This document shows, one piece after another, positions 16,279 through 26,900 of a stretch of 64,000 bases of DNA. The position numbers and the translations under genes were made by a program. This DNA is from Oscillospiraceae bacterium. Its GTDB lineage: Bacteria; Bacillota; Clostridia; Oscillospirales; Oscillospiraceae. The notes beneath the pieces are model-generated. The model saw only the letters and a program-made list of their open reading frames with translations. It ran no database searches and had not been told where the DNA came from. The stretch is from positions 1-64,000 of the forward strand of contig CAJTFK010000014.1 in assembly GCA_910575505.1 (NCBI GenBank), read 5' to 3'. Every line of letters begins with the position of its first letter. Within the stretch, counting starts at the first letter, position 1.

Positions 16279-18135
16279 TTGAACGCAAACATGGCCTACG
16301 GCTTCACGGAAACGGAGCTGGACATCGCCAGGCACACGGATTTGCCGGACCTGCTGTCCTCTCTGGGCTATACGCTGAAGCGGATCGGCAGCTACTACAC
16401 CACAGCGGAGATGGACAGCATCCGCATCAAGGAGCGCCTTACCTGGAGGCGCTACTCTACCCGGCAGGGCGGCGACGCCATCTCATTCCTCCAGGAGTTC
16501 TGCGGAATGCGCTTCCCGGAGGCGGTGGATTACCTGCTGGCCTATCACGGGCGGTCCAGAGACTCTCCCGACCGGGACAAACCCATCCCCCGCCCCAAGC
16601 CGTCTCCGCCCAAAGAAAAGCCGCCCTTCGTCCTGCCTCCCGCGAACCCGGACCAGCGCCGGGTGTCTGCGTATCTTCGCAAGCGGGGAATTGCCTCTCA
16701 GGTAATCCAACGCTTTCTGGACGCCGGGCTTCTCTACGAGGACGCCCCATATCACAATTGCGTGTTTGTCGGCAGGGACGGCAGCGGCCAGCCCAAATTC
16801 GCCAGCAAGCGCGGGACCATGGACTTCAATGGGTCCGGATTTAAACGGGACGTCCTGGGCAGCGACAAAAAGGTGGGCTTTCGGCTGCCCTGTGAGCCGG
16901 AGATTGAGGAGGTGGCGGTCTTTGAGGCCCCCATAGACCTCATGAGCTTCTGCACCCTCTGCCCGGAGGTCCACAGCAACGCCGTCGCCCTCTGCGGGCT
17001 GTACAGCGGACCGCTGGACACTTACCTCCAGGACCATCCTCATCTGAAATCCATCAAGCTCCTGCTGGACAACGACGAACCTGGGATTGCGGCGGCAAAG
17101 GAGATGCGGGGGAGGTATCGGGAGGCCGGGTATGAGGTGGAGATTCGGGTTCCCAAGTACGGCAAGGACTGGAACGCGCAGCTTAAATACAAACTCACGG
17201 GGGTCTTAGAGGAGGTGAAGCCACCCAAAAGCACAGAAAATCCCACAAAAAAGGAGGAAACCAAACCTATGGCGAACTTAGGCAAGATCATCAGCGACAA
17301 ATCCACGGCGGACGCCAAATGGCGGGAGGAGCGGCAGGCGGACAAGGAAACCGCCGCTGCCCTCCGGGACGCCAGCGTCATACAGATCACCAAGGACCCT
17401 GAGAAATTTGCCCGTTACCTGGAGCTCCAGGGGGACAACCCCTCCTACAGTTCCGGGAACATCGCCCTGGCCATGGCCCAGCTTCCGGAGGCCACCGTAG
17501 TCCATACCCGCGGCCACTGGAAGGACCTGGGCCGCTTTGTGTTGGACCCGGAGCTGAAGAACGGCGCCAGCATCTTCACCCGGTCCGCCACGGGCCGGGG
17601 CTACAACCTCACCAGCGTCTACGATATCGCCCAGACCCAGGGCCGGGAGCTGCGGACGGTCCAGCTCAAGGAGGACACCGAACCCATGGAAGCGGCCCTG
17701 GCCGCTCTGCTGAACTTCTCTCCGGTTCAGGTGGTGGCCGCTGAAAACCTGCCCTCCGGGGCCTATTATGACCCCCGGCAGATGATGCTGGCTATTGACA
17801 CTGCCTGCCCGGACAGCCAGGCGTTCGCGGCCATCGCCGCCGAGATTGCCCAGGCCCGGTTCCATGACCGGGGCCGCAATCCCGCCTACAGCCGGGAGGG
17901 CTGTGAACTGAGCGCCCAGAGCGTGTCGTACATTTTGTGCCGCCGTTTCGGCGTCCAGCGGGAGCTGCCGGACCTGACGGGCATGGCGAAGCGCTGCCAG
18001 GGCTGGGAGATCGAGGACCGGCTGGCCTTTCTGAAGGAGATCCAGGGCATGAGCCGTCAGATCGGCGGTTCCATTGAGAAAACCATCGCTCCGCCCCAGC
18101 GGAAGGCTCCGGCTCGGAGCGGGGACGAGAGATAG
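16279..18135 (+). CDS. TOPRIM (DUF3991-type) protein fused to an ArdC-like domain
   Basis: About 618 residues from a TTG start at 16279, with GGAGG ten bases upstream. The N-terminal half has a zinc-finger/primase-like region (RYSTRQGGDAISFLQEFCGM) and a TOPRIM domain with LLLDNDEPGIAAAKEM. From about residue 331 the sequence resembles the N-terminal ssDNA-binding domain of ArdC-type antirestriction proteins (FARYLELQGDNPSYSSGNIA, IFTRSATGRGYNL). An internal in-frame ATG at 17269 has its own AAGGAGG, so a separate C-terminal protein of about 288 residues may also be made. It probably acts in DNA processing after transfer. Confidence 0.75.
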   Translation: MNANMAYGFTETELDIARHTDLPDLLSSLGYTLKRIGSYYTTAEMDSIRIKERLTWRRYSTRQGGDAISFLQEFCGMRFPEAVDYLLAYHGRSRDSPDRDKPIPRPKPSPPKEKPPFVLPPANPDQRRVSAYLRKRGIASQVIQRFLDAGLLYEDAPYHNCVFVGRDGSGQPKFASKRGTMDFNGSGFKRDVLGSDKKVGFRLPCEPEIEEVAVFEAPIDLMSFCTLCPEVHSNAVALCGLYSGPLDTYLQDHPHLKSIKLLLDNDEPGIAAAKEMRGRYREAGYEVEIRVPKYGKDWNAQLKYKLTGVLEEVKPPKSTENPTKKEETKPMANLGKIISDKSTADAKWREERQADKETAAALRDASVIQITKDPEKFARYLELQGDNPSYSSGNIALAMAQLPEATVVHTRGHWKDLGRFVLDPELKNGASIFTRSATGRGYNLTSVYDIAQTQGRELRTVQLKEDTEPMEAALAALLNFSPVQVVAAENLPSGAYYDPRQMMLAIDTACPDSQAFAAIAAEIAQARFHDRGRNPAYSREGCELSAQSVSYILCRRFGVQRELPDLTGMAKRCQGWEIEDRLAFLKEIQGMSRQIGGSIEKTIAPPQRKAPARSGDER

Positions 18136-18163
18136 TCCCACTATTTTGAGATAGGAGAACGAT

Positions 18164-19066
18164 ATGAAAAGAACGATTCCTTTGCTCCTGGCTGCATTCC
18201 TGATTTCCACGCTTCTGTCCGTTCCCATCCAGGCCGCCGAGGCGGCTGACGCCACCAAGCCGGTCAGAGACAGCGCCTACTACCCCATTTCCGTGGAGGA
18301 GTACACGGCTGGCGACTTCGACGAGCTGCGCATCCAGAAGGTGTACCAGCTGTCCCTGGACGATGACCCCAGCCTCATTCCTACGGAGGATTTTGAGCGG
18401 AACGGGCGGCTGTATTACCTGCTGGATATGACCCGGAAGGATGAGGTGGGCGTGGACACCAAGCCCCATGTCCAGACGGTCACCCTCCCCAGCGATACCA
18501 ACAATATGGAGAAAATCCTCCAGACCCTGGACGCGGAGATTGAGACTGTCACGGAGGACGGCTACACCGGAAAGCTGCACCTGGACCACACCACGGTCAA
18601 GGTCACGACCGACGGCTACGCCACCAAGACCGGAACCGTGTCCGCTACCCGGACCTATCCGAATTTGTCGGATGCGGACCTCTCCTTGGTGCCCAAGACC
18701 ATCTCCGACGGCGGACGGAGCTTGACCCTGGCGGATGTGCAGTGGGGCAATTCCACCCAGGAGGAGGGTGACGGCGTGGTCACCCGGTACACCGCCACGG
18801 CCCGGTACACCGGAAGCACCTCCAGCAAGTACGCCACTGGCTACACGGTGACGGCGGACTACTCCGGCGAGGTTTCCAAAACCGGCTGCAATGTGGTTAC
18901 CTACACCGCCGTGTTCGGCAGCACCGACGCCCCGAAAGACTCCGGCGCTCAGGACGGTGAGCCCGTTGATGTTTCCGGTATCAAGCGCCCGCTCATAATC
19001 GGCGGCGCAGTTCTGGCGCTGGCTCTTGGCGGCGCATTTGTGTACAAGAAAATCAGAAGGAGATAA
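18164..19066 (+). CDS. Secreted membrane-anchored protein beside the sortase
   Basis: A 300-residue protein. A signal peptide (MKRTIPLLLAAFLISTLLSV, cleavage near PIQA) is followed by an extracellular beta-rich region rich in Thr, Asp and Tyr. A C-terminal membrane segment (LIIGGAVLALALGGAFVYKK) with a basic tail completes it. I know no function. It overlaps the sortase gene by one base (TAATG), which points to one operon and a role in the same cell-surface structure as the giant adhesin. Confidence 0.65.
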   Translation: MKRTIPLLLAAFLISTLLSVPIQAAEAADATKPVRDSAYYPISVEEYTAGDFDELRIQKVYQLSLDDDPSLIPTEDFERNGRLYYLLDMTRKDEVGVDTKPHVQTVTLPSDTNNMEKILQTLDAEIETVTEDGYTGKLHLDHTTVKVTTDGYATKTGTVSATRTYPNLSDADLSLVPKTISDGGRSLTLADVQWGNSTQEEGDGVVTRYTATARYTGSTSSKYATGYTVTADYSGEVSKTGCNVVTYTAVFGSTDAPKDSGAQDGEPVDVSGIKRPLIIGGAVLALALGGAFVYKKIRRR

Positions 19067-19938
19067 TGCCATTGAAAAAGTTCAGACTGTTCCTGCTGGC
19101 CTGCATGATCTGCGTCCTGTGCGCCGTCCAGGCCAGCGCATTGGAGTACAGCTACGATGGAGCGGACGATTTCCTGTTCGCCCGGCCCACCAGCGACGAT
19201 ACCATCTACGAGGAGGAGAACCCCAACGTGGACCGGAGCAAAAATGTGGCCCTGGTGGCCCCTGGCTTCGGCAGCCCCACCAGCTACCTCCCCGGCTCCG
19301 GCGAGTACCTGACGCCTAACCTTGTTCCCGGCGCGCTATCCGGCGGGCTGGTGAATCAGGTGGGCGGCGCGAATTACTCCGTGTCGGAGAACGGGATCTC
19401 CAGCGGCATGGGCGGGTTTCTGCCCAGCACGTCGATCTTAGACACCGGCTCTTCCGGTTCCTCTACTCCCCCGGAGCATTTCACCGTTACCACCCGGCCC
19501 AATGACACGGCTTCCGTAGGGTTCACCAGCGTCACCGAGGACAGCTACTACAGCAACGGATCTCTGGGTACGCTGAAAATTCCCGCCATTGGCCTGAGTG
19601 TCAAGATCGTCCAGGGCACGGACAGCGCCGCGCTGAAGAAAGGTGTAGGCCACTTCGAGGAGACGTCCATCTGGAATGGCAACGTCGGATTGGCCGCCCA
19701 CAACAGAGGGACCAATTCGTACTTTGGCAAAATTCATACCCTGGAAGCCGGGGACGAGATCACCCTCTCCACCAAGGAGGGCACCCGGACCTATGAGGTG
19801 ACCTCCGTTTCCAAGGTGACGGAAACGGACCGAAGCAGCCTGGAGAACACCTCCGAAAACTGCCTGACGCTGTACACCTGCGTCCGGGATGAACGGGACC
19901 TCCGGTGGTGTGTGAGAGCGGTTGAACCGACGGATTAA
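19066..19938 (+). CDS. Sortase-family transpeptidase
   Basis: A 290-residue protein with an N-terminal signal/anchor (FRLFLLACMICVLCAVQASA) and a serine/glycine-rich stretch. A C-terminal sortase domain from about residue 165 has the catalytic His in GLAAHNRGTNSYF, Cys in LTLYTCVRDERD, and Arg in DLRWCVRA. The long linker and short domain resemble class B/D-like sortases of Firmicutes. The likely substrate is the adhesin at 20901, which ends in LPRTGY. The ATG overlaps the stop of the previous gene; a TTG at 19072 is an alternative. Confidence 0.85.
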   Translation: MPLKKFRLFLLACMICVLCAVQASALEYSYDGADDFLFARPTSDDTIYEEENPNVDRSKNVALVAPGFGSPTSYLPGSGEYLTPNLVPGALSGGLVNQVGGANYSVSENGISSGMGGFLPSTSILDTGSSGSSTPPEHFTVTTRPNDTASVGFTSVTEDSYYSNGSLGTLKIPAIGLSVKIVQGTDSAALKKGVGHFEETSIWNGNVGLAAHNRGTNSYFGKIHTLEAGDEITLSTKEGTRTYEVTSVSKVTETDRSSLENTSENCLTLYTCVRDERDLRWCVRAVEPTD

Positions 19939-20041
19939 ACCGGGCTGAACTGTTTGCCGATTCCAATAGACATTCCCCCAAATCTGTGGTAGTGTTGCGG
20001 TTGCAAAACCCTGACAAAATCACGGAAATGGAGGAAAAGCT

Positions 20042-20803
20042 ATGAAAAGGAACAGTAAAGTGTTTGGGATGTTGGCGGCTGGCATACTGTCCGCAGCGCT
20101 GCTGGCGGGCCCAGCTCTGGCGGCGGACCCGGAGATCCGGGTGGGCAGCTACAAGGGCAATACCCTGGAGGCAGGTGAAAGGAGCTGCCTCATCATCGGA
20201 CCTGTCGGACCGGAGTACACCGCCGAATCCAGCAACCCGGAGGCTATCACCCTGGAGCGGGTCCTGACCTATTGGGTGGCCGTGGCCAAGGCGGAGGGGA
20301 CGGCTGAAATCACCGTCGCCGATGACGCTGGAACTGCCGGCAGCCTGACGCTGACGGTGGGCACGGCGAAGCCATCCCCTGCCCCCAGCGAAGCTCTGGA
20401 CCTCTCCGCCAACATGGACATTCGCCTGGAGATGGTCCGGCTCATCAATGAGGTGCGCCGGGAGAACGGCCTCGCGGAGCTTCCCATGGACGAATCCCTC
20501 ATGAATGCCGCCCAGGATGTCTCCGGCCAAGGCGTCACGGAGCACCGGCCCTATGACCACATGGCACTCATCCGCTACGGCTGGCCCCACGGCGGGCTCT
20601 ACAACCTGACTGTATTCACCGCCTACGGCTGCCCGGATATTGCGAAGCAGGCCATCGATTACTGGATCGAATCTCCCGGGCACTATGAAACCATACTGCT
20701 GGAGGAAGCGTCCCACGTCGGAACCGGAGTCACCTTCCAAAATGGCCGGGCCTACTGCTACATGGTCGTGGGTGATCCCACCAGCCATAATCCCTACGAA
20801 TAA
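20042..20803 (+). CDS. Secreted CAP/SCP-domain protein
   Basis: A 253-residue protein. A signal peptide ends near GPALAAD. A small beta domain follows, and then a CAP domain from about residue 120 (MVRLINEVRRENGLAELPMD, AIDYWIESPGH, GTGVTFQNGRAYCYMVVGD). CAP proteins are extracellular; bacterial roles are poorly known. It lies between sortase and adhesin in a surface-protein block. The ATG follows GGAGG. A possible promoter (TAGACA, 17 bases, weak -10) lies in the gap 19939-20041. Confidence 0.85.
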   Translation: MKRNSKVFGMLAAGILSAALLAGPALAADPEIRVGSYKGNTLEAGERSCLIIGPVGPEYTAESSNPEAITLERVLTYWVAVAKAEGTAEITVADDAGTAGSLTLTVGTAKPSPAPSEALDLSANMDIRLEMVRLINEVRRENGLAELPMDESLMNAAQDVSGQGVTEHRPYDHMALIRYGWPHGGLYNLTVFTAYGCPDIAKQAIDYWIESPGHYETILLEEASHVGTGVTFQNGRAYCYMVVGDPTSHNPYE

Positions 20804-20834
20804 ACCACTCTGGAACAGCTTCATACCACACGGA

Positions 20835-20867
20835 GGCCCATTGGCAAGACGCCAATGGGCCTTTTTT
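20835..20867 (+). terminator. Terminator between the CAP and adhesin genes
   Basis: Perfect 11-bp stem GGCCCATTGGC/GCCAATGGGCC (20835-20845 with 20851-20861) with a 5-base loop, followed by TTTTTT. The adhesin gene starts 33 bases later, so either read-through or an undetected promoter drives it. Confidence 0.85.
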
Positions 20868-20900
20868 CGTTGCCAAATTCAAAATGGAAAGGAACCCTTT

Positions 20901-23900
20901 ATGAACGAAAAACATCATTCCCTGCGAACGCGCCTGACGGCCCTGCTGCTGGCGCTGATCTGCGTCCTGGGCCTGTTCCCCACCACGGCCTTTGCCGCCG
21001 GGGATACCATCACGCTGAAGGAGTTCGGCCACTCCGGCGTGGCCTATGAGTCCGCGGCCCTGGGGCGCTGCACGCTCCATGAAATGACCTTCAAAAACGG
21101 AAACCAGACCACCACCGGCTTCTGCGGCACCAAGGGCGGCGACATGGGGAACTCTCTCCAGGGCCAGACCTGGGGGAACAAGCGGTCCATCTCGGACCCC
21201 ACCGTGGAAACCATGATGGCCTACTACTATGCCCACTCCACCGGCGTTTTCACCGATGAGGCCATTGCCCTGGGCGTCAACGACGTCTGGAACGCGGGCT
21301 ACCGCTGGTACATGAACGCCTGGGTTCAAGCGTGTATCTGGCGCTATCAGCAGGGCAGCATGAGCGACCCCGTCGCCGCCTGCGCTGAGGAGCTGATGGC
21401 AGTCTACAATTCCCTGGAAGGAACTCACTACACCAGCATCGACCAGAAGCAGGGGGAAACCTCCTTCCGGGACCGGACGCAATATATCCTGGATCTGGGC
21501 AGCCAGGGCGTTTGGGGCAAGTGCGCTGTGTATGAATACACCTTCACCGGCGCTGGGTCCAGCTCCCACCCCGCCGGGTCTGTGCAAAAGATCATCCTGG
21601 GCGACCTGACGGTGGAGCACATCGAGCAGGAGGAATACGTCCTCATTGTCAAGAAGGTGGACGCCACCAACCCCTCGAAGGGTTTGCCGGGAGCCGGATT
21701 CCACATTGAGTCCACTAACGGCGCCTTCTCTAAGGATATAATCACAGGGGAAAACGGGGTTTACAGGATCGCGGGGCTCAGTGCTGCCACCTATGCAGTA
21801 ACCGAAACCGCGCCCCCTCCGGGCGGATACCAGATCGACAGTACCGCCCCGCAATATGTCACGCTTCCCAGCAACGGCAATAACACAGTGACGGTTACCT
21901 TCCGGGACAGCACCACCATTACCGGAGAGGGCAGTATCCGTAAAGTAGACGCGGACAATCCCTCCAGGGGCCTCGCCGGGGCGGTTATCAAGATCACCGG
22001 CGTGGACAACAGCTTTGTGGGGACCTATGTCACCGGCGAGGGCGGATACCTCACCGATGTTCCCTGGGATACCATGCCCATTGGGAGCTATGAGGCCGAG
22101 GAAGTAACTCCACCGGAGGGGTTCACCAAGAGCCCGGATGTCAATAAATGCAAGCAGACCTTTGTATGGGACGGGAAAAGTGACGTTTCCCTCGTTTTTG
22201 AGAACGACAGCAAGGTCAAAATCCAGCTCATCAAACTGGATGATTCCAACAACCCTCTTCCCGGCGCTGTATTCAACATCGTCAAGGACGGTCAAATCAT
22301 CGGTACGGAGGCCACCAAGGCGGACGGCTCCATCACAGTGACGGACGTGACCGAAGGAATGTACGCCTTTGTGGAGGTATCCGCACCCTCTCCCTATGCG
22401 AAGCTGACGGAGCCGGTCATCGCGCATGTGGACCAAGCAACGATCAATGGAGGCGGGACTGTCACAGTCTCGGCAGCGGACAAAAAGCTCCCGAATCTGA
22501 CGATCTTGAAACGGGACTCCCAGACCGGGGACGTGATCCCCAACACTCACTTTGAAATTCGTGGTATCCATTATGGGTTTCACACCGACGTGACCACCGG
22601 CCCCGACGGCAAGGCGGTTCTTACTGCCATCCCCTCGGACAGCTATGAAGTCACGGAGAAATCTGTCCCGGACCCCTGGGTCGTTGGAGATGAGCCGACG
22701 CAGACGATCTGGCTGGAGGCTGGCGATGACAAGCAGCTGATTTTTGACAACATGAAGCAACCTTTGCTTAAAATCGCAAAGGTGGAGAAGGGCACGAATC
22801 CCGCCGTCTACATCCCCGAGACAAACTTCCTGATTGAGGCCATTGACGGCGACTACCGTCATAACGTTACTACGGGACAGGATGGAACTGTGGAACTGCG
22901 GGTGGCCCCCGGCTCCTACAAAATTACCGAGCAGTCCGTGCCGGAGCCGTACTACATCAGCGACGAGCCGGCGCAGACCATCAGCCTCAATCCCGGCGAC
23001 GAAAAAGAGGTCCGCTTTGAAAACCAGAAGAAGCCCCTGCTCACCCTCAAAAAAATTGACGCGGACAGCCAGCAGCCAATCCCGAAAACAGTCCTGACCG
23101 TCAAGGCCCTGGACGGGACCTATCAGGATGACTGGACCACCGGCCTGGACGGGACCGTTTCCCTGCGGGTGGAACCCGGCACCTACGAGGTCACGGAAAA
23201 GTCCGTGCCCGCGCCGTACTATCTGCCGGACAAGGACGCGGACCGGACCCAGACCATTACCCTCAGCCCCGGCGATGAGAAAACCCTCGTTTTCCGCAAC
23301 CGCAAGGCCCCGGAATTGACGGTTTTCAAGGAAAATAGTATCACCGGGGAACCGATTGAACACGCTAAATTCAGTATCCGCTATACCAGCAACGGCGAAG
23401 CGTCCGAGGCTCCCGCCACCGTCGACTATGGCGAGGTATTCACGGACGCCAGAGGTGAGATCCGGGTCCACGAGCTGGGAAAGCGGCTGTATCCGGGTGA
23501 ATTTACCATCACCGAGCTGGAACCGGCGGACGGATTCCAGCTCAAGGAACCCATCACGCAGACAGTCATTATTCACGGAAATGAGAGCAAGACAGTCCGT
23601 TTCCAAAATACGCCTCTATCGGCACTCGTGGTCTGGAAATATGATTCTATCACTGGGGCGCCAGTTGAGGGCTGTATTTTCCAGGTTCGGTACATGTCCG
23701 GCACCAGCGGCACGGGCGGTACTGTCATTGGCACCTATAAGACCGGCCCCGGAGGCAGCTTCACCATCAACCGCCTGAAGGCGGGCGCTTACCTCGTGGA
23801 GGAGCTGGCCAGCGACGGGGATCACGTCATGGATACCGCGCCCCAGACAGCCTACATCTCTGGCAAGGAGCAAGACGTGGTGCAACTCTACTTCGGAAAC

Positions 23901-26900
23901 AGTCCCAAGGGCTCCCTCCTGATCAAGAAAATTGATGCCAGCACCCACGAGCCTTTGAGTGACTGCGAATTTTTTATAACCGACAGCCACGGAACCATGA
24001 TTGGAGACGCCAACGGCAAATTTGTGACGGACAGCGCCGGGACCATTTTGATCTCCAATATCGCCCCCGGCACCACACTGGTCGCGCGCGAGACCAGGGC
24101 CAGGGAGAACTACATCCTGGACGATGTGCCCCAGACTGCCACCATCAAGGCGGGCCAGACCGTCACCCTGGAGTTCCGCAACCAGCCCAAGGGCTCCGTC
24201 ACGCTCTATAAATTTAGCAGCCTGGACCGCCGGACTCCCTTGGAGGGTGTCGGTTTCAAAATCACCTTTGCGAATGGGCAGGTGGTGGACAACATCGGCG
24301 GCAAGCTCTCCTCCAACGGTATTTATTATACGGATTCCGAGGGCCAGATCAACATTTCCGGGGTGACCGGCACACTGGTATTTACAGAAGTTTCCAGTAT
24401 TCCGGGCTATTTGATCGACGAAAACCGAAAGAGCCAGACTATCGTGGTTAACCCGAATGACCACCAAAGCGTCTACTTCTATAACCAGCCCATTGGAAAT
24501 CTTGTAATCAAAAAAATGTCCTCCACCACCAAGGAGCCGCTGAGCGACGTGGTGATTCGTGTCACCCGGACGGACGGCACTGTGGTGGGAGAATCCAACG
24601 GCGAGTTCCGAACGGACGAGGCGGGGTTCATCAAAATTCCTGTGGAACCCGGCAGCTATATCGTGCAGGAAGTAAAAAGCAAACCCGGATTCCTGCTGGA
24701 TGACACGCCGAAAACCATTGAGGTCAAGGGCCCCGGCACCTATAATATCGAGCTATTCAACCAGCCCCTGGGGTCCCTGGTGATCCACAAGTACAGCAGT
24801 CTGGACCGCAAGACGCCCCTGGCTGGAGTGCAGTTCAAGGTGACCTACGCCCCCGGCTGTGTCGTGGACAATGAAAACGGCAGCGTGTCCTCCAACGGTA
24901 TCTATTATACCGGGCCGGATGGGACCATCACCATCAACGGGATCGTGGGCACAGTGGTCGTCACCGAGCAGGCCACAATTCCTGGGTACACCATTGACCC
25001 GGAAACCCGGAGCCAGACGGTGGTGGTGAATCCCGACGACGTTCAGAACCTCTATTTTTACAATTCGCCCAAGAATACGCTGATTATCGAAAAATACATC
25101 GAGGAGGAGGGCAGCGAGCACAAGCCCCTCAAGGGCGTGACCTTCCTGGTCACGGACAGCAGCGGAGCCGTCGTCGGAAACAGCAACGGCGAGTTCATCT
25201 CCGGGGACGATGGCCGGGTGGTCATCCCCGGCGTGGAGCCTGGGTCCACCATTTCCGTGCGGGAAATCAAGGTGCCCGAGGGCGTGGTGCTGGACGGCAT
25301 CCCCAAGACCATCAAAATCAGCGATGACGGGGCCAATATCCTCCGTTTTTACAACAAAAAAGTTGGAACTCTCGTGGTCAGGAAACTGGATAAAATCAGT
25401 AAAGAGCCTTTAAGCGGCGTTCAGTTTGAATTGACCTACGCTGAGGGCGGCTACGTGGACGACGCCAACGGCCACCTCTCCTCCAAGGGCCTGTACACCA
25501 CCAACGCCAATGGGGAAATTCGGGTTCCAGTAGTAGGAACGGTCGTAGTAAAGGAGGTCAAGAGCCTCCCCACCCACATCATCGACGAGGCCACCAGAAT
25601 CCAGACCGTCACGGTGAACCCTGCGGACACCCAGACGATCACCGTGTACAACGAACCCCTCTGCTCTTTGACGATCTCGAAAAAAGATGCGGTCAGCGGA
25701 AGACCTGTACCCAACACTGAATTTACTTTGAAAGACGGCGACGGAAACCTCATTGGCCGATATACCACCGGGGCCGACGGGACTGTGACGGTAACTGGTT
25801 TGATCCCCAATTCAACGGTCGTCGTGGTGGAAACCAAGGTCCCCTCCAATTATGTCCTCGATCCCACGCCCCGGACGATTATTGTCCGCAACGGCAGCAA
25901 CAGCGTATCCAGCGGCGGGACCACCAGCGGAGGAAGCTCCTCCGGGAGCGGAAGCGGAGGTAGCCACCTGGATGTGGAGAACATCCCCAAAACCACACTG
26001 ACCATTGAAAAGTACCTGGAAACCGAAACTGGCAACGTCCCCCTGAAGGGCGTCACCTTCCTCGTGACTGATAGCTCCGGGGCGGTTGTTGGCAGCAGTA
26101 ACGGTGAATACATTACCGGGGAGGACGGGCGTATCGTCATCCCCAATCTGGAGCCGGGAATCACTGTGACCGCGAAGGAACTCAAGGTCCCGGACGGCGT
26201 GGTGCTGGACTCCACACCCAAGAGTATTGAGATTAAGGGCGGCGAAGGCGGACAGACGCTCCGTTTTGTCAACCAAAAAACCGGGTATCTTGTGATCAAG
26301 AAACTGGATAAGCTGACTTCCGAGCCGCTGGCCGGTGTAGAGTTCAAATTGAGCTATGCCTCCGGGGAGTATGTGGACGACAATTTTGGGCATCTGTCCT
26401 CCCTGGGGCTTTTTAAAACGGATGCCAATGGTGAAATTCGGGTCCCCGTCGTGGGAACCGTGGTTGTCGAGGAAACCAAAACGCTGCCCAATTACACCAT
26501 TGACCCCGGAACTAAACGGCAGGTGGTCACGGTCAATCCCGCAGACACCCAGACGATTACCGTGTACAATACCCCTGGAACCACCCTCACAATTCAGAAG
26601 CTGGTAACAGGCACCACGGACAAGCCCCTGGCTGGGGTCGAGTTTCTGATCACCGACAGCAGCGGAGCCTACGTCGGCCCCAGCAAGGGCGTCTACCGGA
26701 CGGACGAGTTTGGCCGCATTGTACTCTCTGATTTGAAGCCTGGAACGGTCATTACCGCGCAAGAAACCGCCACGGTGGACGGGTTCGTGCTGGACGGCAC
26801 GCCGAAGTCCATTGAGATCAAGGAGGGTGAAGGCCAGACCTTGACATTCTACAATGCTCCCGTGGGTGGACTTGAACTGATCAAGGTCAATGAGGCCGAC

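Noticed and set aside
20640..20900. N-terminal extension of the adhesin frame
   Set aside because: The frame overlaps the CAP gene and crosses a strong terminator. The signal peptide starts cleanly at the ATG at 20901.
20730..23606. Long open frame (958 codons) on the minus strand
   Set aside because: It is exactly antisense to the adhesin repeats. The periodic, GC-biased codons of the CnaB repeats keep the opposite frame open; there is no ribosome site and no recognisable domain.
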